From: Nannocystis punicea
GTDB lineage: Bacteria > Myxococcota_A > Polyangia > Nannocystales > Nannocystaceae
Direction: 5' to 3'
NCBI RefSeq assembly: GCF_026965555.1
Contig: NZ_CP114040.1
Span: 5,828,001-5,892,000 of the forward strand
DNA: 64,000 bases
Each line of letters begins with the position of its first letter. The first letter of the stretch is position 1. The notes below the pieces were generated by a model. The model saw nothing but the letters and a program-made list of their open reading frames with translations. It was not told where the DNA came from and did no database searches. The translations under genes and the position numbers were made by a program. Of the stretch, positions 10,001 through 16,381 are shown piece by piece.

Positions 10001-10898
10001 CCCGTCCGGCCCCGCGCGGGTCGCCGCCCTCGCCGGCCCGGAGTCTCCCAGCCTGTTCCTCGGAACAGGTCCGAACGGACATGTCCTGACGCTCACCCGC
10101 GCCGGCGCGCTCCAGGGCTGGGACGACGCCCGCCGGCCGCTGAAGCCGCGCCCGCTCGACCCCGCGGTCGCGGCCGCGGCCGTCGCCCCCGACCTCGCCC
10201 GCGCGGCCCTGGCCGTGCCCGACGGCGCGCGCCTGTTCGACCTGACCGAAGGGACATCCCGTCCGCTGACCGGCCACCGCGGCAGCGTCACCGCCCTCGC
10301 CTTCTCGCCCGACGGCCGGCAGCTCGCCACCGGCGCCGCCGATCGCACCGCCCGCCTCTACAGCGCCCACGACCCCGCCGCCGCCCCGCGCGAGTTCGGC
10401 CCCCACTCGGGCAGCGTCACGGTGCTGGCGTTCTCGCCCGACGGCCAGCGCCTGGCCACCGGCTCGTGGGACCGCCGGGTCCGGATCTGGCCGCTCGCCG
10501 GCGGCGCGCCGACGATCCTCGAGGAGCACAGCGGACCGGTGCGCGCGCTCGCCTGGCGCCCCGACGGGGCCGCCCTGGCGACCGCCAGCGACGACGCCAC
10601 GGTCCGCGTCTGGCCGCTCGACGGCCGCGACGAGCCGGTCGTCCTGACCGGTCACCAGGGCCCCGTGCGCGCGCTCGCCTGGGCCCCCGCCAGCCCGCAC
10701 CTCGCCTCGGCCGGCGACGACGGCCAGCTGCGCCTGTGGACCGCCGACTTCGCCCCAGCGACCCTGAAGGCCCGCCTGCGCGCCGCCTCGCCGGTGTGCC
10801 TGTCGGCGCGCCAGCGCGGCCAGCTGCTCGGCGAACCCCCGGGCCTCGCCGAGGCCAACGCGACCGCCTGCCAGAGCGGGCACGAACCAGGCCAGTGA
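7062..10898 (+). CDS. Membrane Ser/Thr protein kinase with C-terminal WD40 propellers
   Basis: About 1,278 residues. A Hanks-type kinase domain (about 77-350) has the glycine loop IGAGGMSVVY, the ATP-binding Lys in IAVKLL (about 109), the catalytic loop VHRDFKPANV (about 200) and VGDFGLVR (about 217), so it should be active. A transmembrane helix (about 371-390) precedes an Ala/Glu-rich coiled coil (to about 535). Many WD40 repeats (SPDGxxLAT...RVW) follow to the end. The layout suggests a cytoplasmic kinase with the WD40 region across the membrane. Elements occur at 7562, 7767, 8019, 9104, 9567, 10055 and 10242; a cluster at 9845-9990 encodes an unstructured insert between blades. The start is uncertain: GTG 7062 fits the onset of coding bias, while ATG 6972 is the alternative. 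Neither has a good ribosome site. Confidence 0.92.
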   Translation: MAGAKSTARAGRQHTSLEQADTATSPGTSAAPAPDDARHLSRLASEARRGDALAPERLAMEAIKARLFPGEAAPAKIGRFTVLRQIGAGGMSVVYAAYDERLDRRIAVKLLRSGESADNQARLLREAQAMARLSHPNVVAVHEVGAWEQQVYVAMEFVRGPNLRDWLQAVPRDIREIREVFVAAGRGLAAAHHAGLVHRDFKPANVLVGDDGRVRVGDFGLVRHAGDEPLEAPAPAPVPTGSIVQAGARVELSTTLTETGAILGTPAYMSPEQHLGRPVDARSDQFSFCVALYEALYGAPPFAGRDLLELARRVLAGAVSPVPEDSKVPAWLRRAVLRGLAVDPAARWPSIDDLLDELERDPERAWRTRRSAALVGLAVVGVVVGLLVVARERADAAAQAQRAEAAAERQRRTAEDERAAAEQERDRAFIDAKAQLAEAQRAQAALKDALAAAEAQRLNAEAHAALAEHALSEAERRRREAEAQRKEAERQTGRAVHEAARARDANRLAQALAGARGDPTTVLALLREVEDPAAAPGWVPAAVSALQHPVSAAVLRGRGAALLTAAFSPDGARLAAAGEDRRVTLWSWPDDHVLKIHEHQGPVRAVAFAPGGELVSGAENGAAVWRDPPVRLPAGAGDDLRAFALAPDGRTLVTGGGDGRVRAWDLEAAPPRPRELARHEGPVHAVLFDRTGHLVASAGADGAARIVDLRGGPPRSLPHPSGAVRSAAFSPDGRRLATGAQDGLVRVWDAQGEGAPALLRGHADEVVALAWSPDGERLASASLDRTARLWTAGGAPRRTLRGHDGRVYALAWSPGGDRLVTASQDGTARVWPVDGAPVPGDMPLILRGHGEAVVAAGFSPSGDHVVTASRDGTARVWRVRGGDPLVRAVPLGGPVDHLVWTAAGLYAVRADGRALHLAPAGLPGPGRRTSETGREDDVSTDLPPKPSHSNVSSAMPMGTGLIDHGPQDMPLEPPMSSGADPSGPARVAALAGPESPSLFLGTGPNGHVLTLTRAGALQGWDDARRPLKPRPLDPAVAAAAVAPDLARAALAVPDGARLFDLTEGTSRPLTGHRGSVTALAFSPDGRQLATGAADRTARLYSAHDPAAAPREFGPHSGSVTVLAFSPDGQRLATGSWDRRVRIWPLAGGAPTILEEHSGPVRALAWRPDGAALATASDDATVRVWPLDGRDEPVVLTGHQGPVRALAWAPASPHLASAGDDGQLRLWTADFAPATLKARLRAASPVCLSARQRGQLLGEPPGLAEANATACQSGHEPGQ
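9845..9990. repeat. Element cluster inside the WD40 region of the kinase gene
   Basis: At least five degenerate copies in tandem (GAGACAGG, ATGTCTCCACGGACC, ATGTCTCTTCGGCCA, ATGCCCATGGGGACAGG, ATGGTCCTCAGGACATG). They encode a Ser/Pro/Met-rich stretch unlike the WD40 repeats on either side, and the frame is preserved. Confidence 0.75.
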
Positions 10899-11240
10899 GG
10901 CATCCCGCCGCCTCGCACACCCCGACCGGCACGACGGGCAGTGAGGGCCCGCTTCGCCGGACGCACTCGATCCGGGCATGGTCTCGGGCCGTCAGGCCTC
11001 GATTCGCCTCACGCACTCGACCCCCGACGGCGGCGTGAACCCGTGCAGAGAAGCATCGCCTCGATGACCCGTCCGGGCGACCTCGTCGTCTCGCAACCCC
11101 GACCTGAGCGACCGCCCGAGGCATCGCCTCACACCCGACCCGAGCGACGCGCGAGGCATCGCCCCGCCTCGCCCTCTCGACGCGCGCGACCGCCGGTCAG
11201 AGTCCGGCGCGAACCCGTGCAGGGCAGCGTCGCTTCGCCG
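10899..11240. other. Intergenic region with degenerate direct repeats
   Basis: No gene seen. The gap has diverged repeats: GAACCCGTGCAG occurs near 11036 and 11212, followed each time by a GCATCGC/GCGTCGC-like run, and GAGGCATCGCC recurs around 11117 and 11152. A -10-like TAGAAC at 11248-11253 lies just before the next gene. Confidence 0.5.
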
Positions 11241-11247
11241 CGCGTGC

Positions 11248-11253
11248 TAGAAC
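11248..11253 (+). promoter_or_regulatory. -10 box (TAGAAC) for the gene at 11262
   Basis: TAGAAC ends eight bases before the ATG at 11262. There is no Shine-Dalgarno sequence. Leaderless-type promoter, judged by position and by the recurrence of the pattern in this window. Confidence 0.4.
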
Positions 11254-11261
11254 CGCCGCCG

Positions 11262-12155
11262 ATGCCCAGTCGCAGCGCCGCCGTCGTCACGATCGTCGCG
11301 CTCGCGCTGGCCGGCGCCCCCGCGCCCGCCCGCGCCCAGACGCCCGCACCTGCGCCCGTCCCCGCGCAGGAGGCCGTCCGCGTCGTCGAGCCCCCGCCGC
11401 CCATGCCGGTGCAGGAGCCCCCGCCGCCGTCCGCCTACGACACCGTGATCCTGCGCGACGGCAGCGTCCTGCGCGGCACGATCCTCGAGCTCCACCAGGA
11501 CCGCGAGGTCGTCATCCAGCTCACCGGCGGCCTGCGGAGGATCCCGTGGGCGGACATCGCCTCGACCACCTTCGCCGGCGCCGCGACGATCGGTCCCGAA
11601 GGACATGTCCCGCAGCCTCCGGGACATGTCCCGGCGGGCAGCACTGTGATCGCCGCCGAGGACGAGGTCGCCCCCGGCCCGAGCCGCCCCCGGATCTTCA
11701 TCGAGCTCACGCGCCCGGCCGACGTCCACCTGCTCGAGGCGATCGCCCCGATCGGCGCCGTCAGCCCGCAGGCTGCCCGCGCCGGTCTCGCCGGGGCCCG
11801 CTCGGTCTGTCGCGCCCCGTGCGGCCACGTCATCGACGGCCGCGCCGGCTACCCGTTCTACTTCGGCGGCGACAAGATGATGCCGTCGCGGACCTTCTTC
11901 CTCAAGGATCTCGAGGGCGAGTACGTCGCCCGCGTCCAGCCCGGCCGCCGCGGCCTGCTGCTCGGCGGCATGCTGGCGTCGGGCTACGGCGTCGGCGGTA
12001 CGCTGGCCGGCGCCATGCTGGCCGGCATCGGGCGCGACCGGGAGATGCGCACCGCCGGCCTCACGGTCCTCGGCATCGGCGTGGCCCTGCTGGCCGCCGG
12101 CATCACCATGGCGATCCACGGCTCGACCCGCTTCCGCCTGCATCGCCGCCGCTGA
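11262..12155 (+). CDS. Exported protein of unknown function
   Basis: 297 residues. A signal peptide (residues 1-26, ending ARAQ) is followed by a Pro-rich stretch and then a beta-rich segment (YDTVILRDGSVLRGTILEL ... GGLRRIPWADIAS). That segment resembles the small barrel often found in myxobacterial exported proteins that read out a 'DGSxxxG' strand pair. Two palindromic elements (11591-11642) encode GPEGHVPQPPGHVPAG as a linker. A PEGA-like beta segment follows, with two hydrophobic helices near the C-terminus (about 230-255 and 267-285). I do not recognise a specific function. The start fits both the signal peptide and a TAGAAC box eight bases upstream. Convergent with the LysR gene. Confidence 0.75.
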   Translation: MPSRSAAVVTIVALALAGAPAPARAQTPAPAPVPAQEAVRVVEPPPPMPVQEPPPPSAYDTVILRDGSVLRGTILELHQDREVVIQLTGGLRRIPWADIASTTFAGAATIGPEGHVPQPPGHVPAGSTVIAAEDEVAPGPSRPRIFIELTRPADVHLLEAIAPIGAVSPQAARAGLAGARSVCRAPCGHVIDGRAGYPFYFGGDKMMPSRTFFLKDLEGEYVARVQPGRRGLLLGGMLASGYGVGGTLAGAMLAGIGRDREMRTAGLTVLGIGVALLAAGITMAIHGSTRFRLHRRR

Positions 12156-12212
12156 CGCAAGGCGGCCGGACGGCGCGTGGTCTTCAGGACGGGCGACCGG
12201 CGCGGAACATCG

Positions 12213-12292
12213 CGTGCCTGAAGGGCATGTCCGATCGCGCAGTATCGATCGGACATGTCTTCCGGGACAAATCTTGAAGGACATGATCGGTC
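12213..12292. repeat. Element cluster with a near-perfect 14-bp stem, between convergent genes
   Basis: GGCATGTCCGATCG (12224-12237) pairs with CGATCGGACATGTC (12246-12259), 13 of 14 bases, around an 8-base loop. Further half-elements follow (TCTTCCGGGACA, GAAGGACATGA). It sits between the convergent stop codons at 12155 and 12370. It would fold strongly in RNA but has no U-tract. Confidence 0.8.
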
Positions 12293-12369
12293 GGACCACG
12301 ACGACACGACTCGGCGCGGCCGCCCGTCCTGCCCGGCGTTCATCACCGCCCCACGGCCCAGGGCGTGGC

Positions 12370-13299
12370 TCACCCTCTCCCTGCGCGCCGCGGCTCCGGC
12401 TCGCGCACTCCCCCGAGCGTCTCGCTCAGCACCTGCCACACCGCGGCCACGCGCGGCAGCTCGCGCTGCGACTTGTGCCCGACCAGCCACAGGCTGTCGA
12501 TCGGCCAGCTCGCGGCGCTGGCCGCCAGCGCCGCGTCGTGGCGCACCTCGACCAGCCCGCGCACCCGGGCGTACGGCGTCGGCAGCAGCACCACCCCCAT
12601 CCCGAGGGCCGCGGCCGCCAGCTGACTCGCGTAGTGACTCGTCCGCAGCACCACGCTCGCGCGCGCCACGTGGCGCGCGATCCACTGCGCCGCCGGCAAG
12701 CTGGCCAGGTCGTGGTCGAAGCCCACCCACGGCGCCGCGCTCCAGTCCCGCAGGACCCCGAGCGAGCGCGCCAGGGTCGGGGACGCCAGCGCCACCGAGC
12801 GCGCGTGCATCAGCCTCCGCAGCACCAGCTCCGCGGACGTCGGCCGCACCGAGCGCAGCGCCAGATCGGCCTCTCCGCGCGTCAGGTCGACCACGCGCAC
12901 CGACGTCTCCAGCTCCACCACGATCCCGGGGAACCGCGCCCGCACCGCTGCCAGCGCCGGGATCACGAACATGTCCGCCAGGCCAGGCGGCGCGCTCAGC
13001 CGCACCACCCCCTCGGCCGACGCCTCGATCGTCGACGCCTCGCGCCCGAGGCGGGCGTGCGCCAGCTCCATCGCCTCGGCGGCCACCAGCACCGCCTCGG
13101 CCGCGCGGGTCGGCGCCAGCCCGTGGCGCCCGCGCTCGAACAGCCGCGCCCCGATCGTCGCCTCGAACGCGGTGAGGCGCCGGCTCACCGTCGAGATGTC
13201 GACCCCGAGCCGGCGGGCCGCGTCGCCGAGGTTGCGCAGCCGGTGGGCGGCCAGGAACACGCGCACGTCGTCCCAGCGGCCGTCCTCGCTTCCTTGCAT
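12370..13299 (-). CDS. LysR-family transcriptional regulator
   Basis: About 309 residues. An N-terminal winged helix-turn-helix (about residues 8-66: DDVRVFLAAHRLRNLGDAAR ... ISTVSRRLTAFE ... GARLFERG) is followed by a periplasmic-binding-protein-like effector domain (about 95-295, starting VRLSAPPGLADMFVIPALA). Regulators of this family usually repress themselves and activate a divergent neighbour. Here the neighbour is the epimerase gene starting 66 bases away, so that is the likely target. The start at 13299 (MQGSEDGRW) was preferred over an upstream ATG at 13344 because it leaves the inverted repeat at 13335-13348 outside the gene. The effector cannot be predicted. Confidence 0.92.
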   Translation of the reverse strand: MQGSEDGRWDDVRVFLAAHRLRNLGDAARRLGVDISTVSRRLTAFEATIGARLFERGRHGLAPTRAAEAVLVAAEAMELAHARLGREASTIEASAEGVVRLSAPPGLADMFVIPALAAVRARFPGIVVELETSVRVVDLTRGEADLALRSVRPTSAELVLRRLMHARSVALASPTLARSLGVLRDWSAAPWVGFDHDLASLPAAQWIARHVARASVVLRTSHYASQLAAAALGMGVVLLPTPYARVRGLVEVRHDAALAASAASWPIDSLWLVGHKSQRELPRVAAVWQVLSETLGGVREPEPRRAGRG

Positions 13300-13334
13300 T
13301 TTTGCCGGCCTGGATTGCAGTCCTGCGGATTTTC

Positions 13335-13348
13335 TTGCACCCATGCAA
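13335..13348. promoter_or_regulatory. Candidate LysR operator, TTGCA-CCCA-TGCAA
   Basis: A perfect inverted repeat (TTGCA/TGCAA) in the 65-base gap between the divergent LysR and epimerase genes. Related half-sites lie on both sides: TTGCA at 13294, ATTGCA at 13314 and GCATGCAA at 13363. AT-richer than its surroundings. Its position suits autoregulation and activation of the epimerase gene. Confidence 0.5.
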
Positions 13349-13364
13349 CGACCATCCTAGCAGC

Positions 13365-14333
13365 ATGCAAGCCACCTCCGCACCGCTCCACGTCGTCCTC
13401 GGCGCCGGCCAGATCGGCGGCCGCCTCGTCGAACTCCTGCGCGCCCGCGGCCTGCGCGTCCGCCAGGTCCGGCGCACCGCGGTCGGCGTCGGGCCCGAGC
13501 TCGTCGCCGGCGACATCACCGACCTCGACTTCGCCCGCCGGGCCACCGAGGGCGCCGCGGTCGTCTACGACTGCATGAACCCCGCCTATCACCGCTGGCC
13601 GCAGGAGCTGCTGCCGATCGCCCGCGGCGCCCTGCACGGGGCCGCCCGCGCCGGCGCCCGCCTGGTCGCGCTCGACTGCCTCTACATGTACGGCCGCCCG
13701 AACGGGCCCATGCGCGAGGACTCGCCGCTCGCTCCGTGCAGCAAGAAGGGCGAGCTGCGGGTGCAGCTCGCCGAGCTGCGGCTCGCCGCCGATCGCCGCG
13801 GCGACGTCCCGGTGGCGATCGCCCGCGCCAGCGACTTCTTCGGCGCCGACCTGGCCTACTCCGTGTGGAACGACCGCTTCTTTCGCCGGATCCTCGCCGG
13901 GCGCAGGGGCGAGGTCTTCGGCGACCCCGACCTCCCGCACGCCTACACCGACGTCGAGGATGTCGCCCGCGCCCTGGCGACCCTCGGCACCAGCGACCGC
14001 GGCTTCGGCCAGGTCTGGCACATCCCCACCCCCCCGGCCGAGAGCACCCGCGGCCTCGCGCAGCGCCTCGGCCGCGCCCTCGGCCGCGACGTCGACGTCA
14101 CCTCCGTCCCGCGCTGGCTGGTCCGCGCCCTCGGCCTCGCCTCGCCAATGATGCGCGAGCTCGCCGAGATGATGTACCAGTGGGAGGTCCCGTTCCTCGT
14201 CGACGACGCCAAGTTCCGCGCCGCCTTCGGCTGGTCGGCCACGCCCGTCGACGAGGCCGTCGCGCGCACCGCCTCCTGGGCCCGCGCGCGCTACGGCCTC
14301 GCCCCCGCCGCGGTCGCCCCGGCGCGCCCCTGA
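13365..14333 (+). CDS. NAD(P)-dependent epimerase/dehydratase (SDR, extended type)
   Basis: 322 residues. The N-terminal Rossmann motif is VVLGAGQIGGRL (about 10-21). The remainder matches atypical extended SDR proteins (VVYDCMNPAYHRW; LVALDCLYMYGRP; HAYTDVEDVARAL). The usual YxxxK pair is not evident: the Tyr in LYMYGRP is present but no Lys follows at +4, so a classical epimerase mechanism is uncertain. Likely a cytoplasmic oxidoreductase or sugar-nucleotide-like enzyme of unknown substrate. It is divergent from the LysR gene and probably controlled by it. The start at ATG 13365 places the glycine motif at the normal distance. Confidence 0.85.
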   Translation: MQATSAPLHVVLGAGQIGGRLVELLRARGLRVRQVRRTAVGVGPELVAGDITDLDFARRATEGAAVVYDCMNPAYHRWPQELLPIARGALHGAARAGARLVALDCLYMYGRPNGPMREDSPLAPCSKKGELRVQLAELRLAADRRGDVPVAIARASDFFGADLAYSVWNDRFFRRILAGRRGEVFGDPDLPHAYTDVEDVARALATLGTSDRGFGQVWHIPTPPAESTRGLAQRLGRALGRDVDVTSVPRWLVRALGLASPMMRELAEMMYQWEVPFLVDDAKFRAAFGWSATPVDEAVARTASWARARYGLAPAAVAPARP

Positions 14334-14350
14334 AGCGGCGCTGCGACTCC

Positions 14351-14413
14351 TGGGACAGGACCGATCGGACATGCTGAAAAAGACATGCCGTGAAGGACAT
14401 GTCCTTCACGGCA
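14351..14413. repeat. Element cluster ending in a 28-bp perfect palindrome
   Basis: Copies at 14353 (GGGACAGGACCGATCGGACA) and 14380, then bases 14386-14413 form a perfect 28-bp palindrome centred on ACATGT (arm TGCCGTGAAGGACA). It lies between convergent genes ending at 14333 and 14452. As RNA it would form a long hairpin usable from either side, although no U-run follows. Confidence 0.85.
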
Positions 14414-14451
14414 CCCTCAAACCGCAGCCCTTCCGCCGCGCGCTTCGCCCC

Positions 14452-16152
14452 TCAGCCCGGCGTCACGCCCGGCTCGGTCGGGTCGAGCGACCACTCCCAC
14501 GCGTCGAGCAGCACCACCGAGTCGAAGATGTGGCCGCCGGTGTCCCAGATCGCCAGGCGAATCTCCATCACCTCGCCCGGCTGAACGTTGCCGGTCATCG
14601 TCAGCCAGCCGGTGCCGCCGCCGATCATCGTCTGCGCCGGGTCGCACGTCGAGAAGTCGTTCTGGTCGTAGCCGGTGCCGACCAGCTCCGTCGTGCCCTC
14701 GCAGCCGTTGTAGTTGGACGTCGGCACGCCCTGCGCCGCGCAGCCGACCTCGCCGCCCTGGCACTGGGTGAACAGCCCCTGGGCGACCTTGACGAGGTTG
14801 ACGCCGATCGGCCACTGCGTCTTGCCGTCGTCGTAGATGGCGACGTTCTTGTCGTTCGGGTTGCCGTCGGACTCGGAGTCGACCAGCGCGACGAAGAAGT
14901 CGTTGTACTGGCTGCACACGTACTCGGGGTACTCGGCCGAGAAGAAGTACATCTTGGTCGAGAACGACTTGGCGTTGGTCGGCACCCGGATCCGCAGCTT
15001 CAACATGATCGGGTCGTTGGCCGACGGCACCTGCGGCACGTTGCAGCCGGGCGGGTTGGGCAGCTTGCCGCCGATCGCCGTCCACCAGTCCTGCGGCGGC
15101 GGGCTCGTCGTGCCCAGGTTGGCGCCGCCCTCGAACTTCACGAAGTTCGGCTTGGTGTCGTTGGCGTCGGCGGCGTGGCCGCTCGACAGGATCATCAGGC
15201 GGCTGTGCTTCTGCGGCCCGATCTTGTCGCCGAAGCCGGCGCGGATCGAGCGCGACGCGGCCGCCGGCAGACCTGTCCCATCGGCCAGGCTGAACTTGCC
15301 GCCGATGACGCCCCACGTCCTGTCCTTCGGGTCCGCCGGGTTCTCGACCGTCATCTGGCACAGGTCGAGCGCGCGGGCGTAATCGAGCGGGTCGGCCGAG
15401 TCGCTGGCGAGGGCCGCGTCGCAGCTCGGCGCCTCCTCGTCGGTGTTGCCGTCGCAGTCGTCGTCGACGGTGTTGCCGACGTATTCGTACGCGCCCGGGT
15501 TCACCAGCTTCGGGTCGGCGCACGCGCCGCTGGCGACGTCGCAGCAGTCGCCGCTGCACACGCCCCAGCCGTCACCGTCTTCGTCGGCGTCCTCGTCGGC
15601 GTCGCCGTCGCAGTCGTCGTCGATCGCGTTGCCGCACACCTCCGCCACCGGCCACACCGCGCCCTCGCAAGATCCGAACCCGAGCCCCCCGTCGAGGCAG
15701 GTCCGCACCCCGGACACGCACGCGCCGACGTCCTGGGTGCCCTCCGGACCGCCGTAGCACGGCTCCTGCTCGCCCGGCTCGCACGGCTGGCTGCACACCC
15801 CGGCGTCGAGGTCGCACACCGGCCCGTCGGGGCTGTCCTTACAATCCTGGTCCGAAGAACATGGCGTTCCGGACATGCTCGTCGAGCCAGTGACGATGCC
15901 CTCGGTCGTCGTCGTGGTCGACGTCATCGCCGCCGTCGTCTGCTCCGCGTCGGTGGTGGGCTCCGCGATGGTGGCCTCGCTGCTGCCCGACGAGGTCTCC
16001 GTGGCGGGCGCCGTGGTCGCGCCGCTGGTGGAGGTCTCGGTCGCCGAGGCGAAGCCGTTGTTGGTGGCGCCCTGACCGCCCCCGCAAGCGAGGAACACCC
16101 ACAGCGGCAGCGTAGTGACGGCGGCCCCGGTGATTCGTGAAGAACGAGACAT
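14452..16152 (-). CDS. Lipoprotein with MopE-like repeats and a choice-of-anchor-L-like domain
   Basis: 566 residues. A lipoprotein signal (lipobox VFLAC, Cys near residue 23) is followed by a Thr/Ser-rich tether (about 30-110) and Cys-rich segments. Two MopE-type motifs are present (NAIDDDCDGDADEDADEDGD near 178, and NTVDDDCDG near 227). The C-terminal domain of about 280 residues resembles choice-of-anchor-L proteins (SRSIRAGFGDKIG; VALVDSESDG; RLAIWDTGGHIFDSVVLLDA). The Asp/Cys repeats probably bind metal. Surface-anchored; role unknown. The start is supported by GGAGGAG about seven bases upstream, and a 7-bp stem-loop (16166-16182) sits in the leader. Two elements lie inside (about 15268 and 15845). 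A second protein with a similar C-terminus is at 59077-60246. Confidence 0.85.
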   Translation of the reverse strand: MSRSSRITGAAVTTLPLWVFLACGGGQGATNNGFASATETSTSGATTAPATETSSGSSEATIAEPTTDAEQTTAAMTSTTTTTEGIVTGSTSMSGTPCSSDQDCKDSPDGPVCDLDAGVCSQPCEPGEQEPCYGGPEGTQDVGACVSGVRTCLDGGLGFGSCEGAVWPVAEVCGNAIDDDCDGDADEDADEDGDGWGVCSGDCCDVASGACADPKLVNPGAYEYVGNTVDDDCDGNTDEEAPSCDAALASDSADPLDYARALDLCQMTVENPADPKDRTWGVIGGKFSLADGTGLPAAASRSIRAGFGDKIGPQKHSRLMILSSGHAADANDTKPNFVKFEGGANLGTTSPPPQDWWTAIGGKLPNPPGCNVPQVPSANDPIMLKLRIRVPTNAKSFSTKMYFFSAEYPEYVCSQYNDFFVALVDSESDGNPNDKNVAIYDDGKTQWPIGVNLVKVAQGLFTQCQGGEVGCAAQGVPTSNYNGCEGTTELVGTGYDQNDFSTCDPAQTMIGGGTGWLTMTGNVQPGEVMEIRLAIWDTGGHIFDSVVLLDAWEWSLDPTEPGVTPG

Positions 16153-16343
16153 CGCGTACTCCTCCGCTCGCGGGACGCGAGCGCGCAAGCTATGCCAAAA
16201 AGCCTCTGCGGGTGCACGCGCGGGTTCTTCCGTCAACTCACGCGTGACCCCTGCGTGACGGGTAATGGCGGCCACCTTGAGGCCCCGTCACCTCACTGTC
16301 ACTTGCTCCTGCAACGGACACTTGTTTCATGACGGCGTCGTCA

Positions 16344-16373
16344 TTGCGCCGCGGGGAACGAATTGGGTATCGT
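16344..16373 (+). promoter_or_regulatory. Promoter for the amidohydrolase-like lipoprotein (TTGCGC, 18 bp, TATCGT)
   Basis: TTGCGC at 16344-16349 and TATCGT at 16368-16373, separated by 18 bases. The -10 box ends eight bases before the ATG at 16382 and there is no Shine-Dalgarno. One of the better -35/-10 pairs in the window. Confidence 0.45.
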
Positions 16374-16381
16374 GCCGCCCG

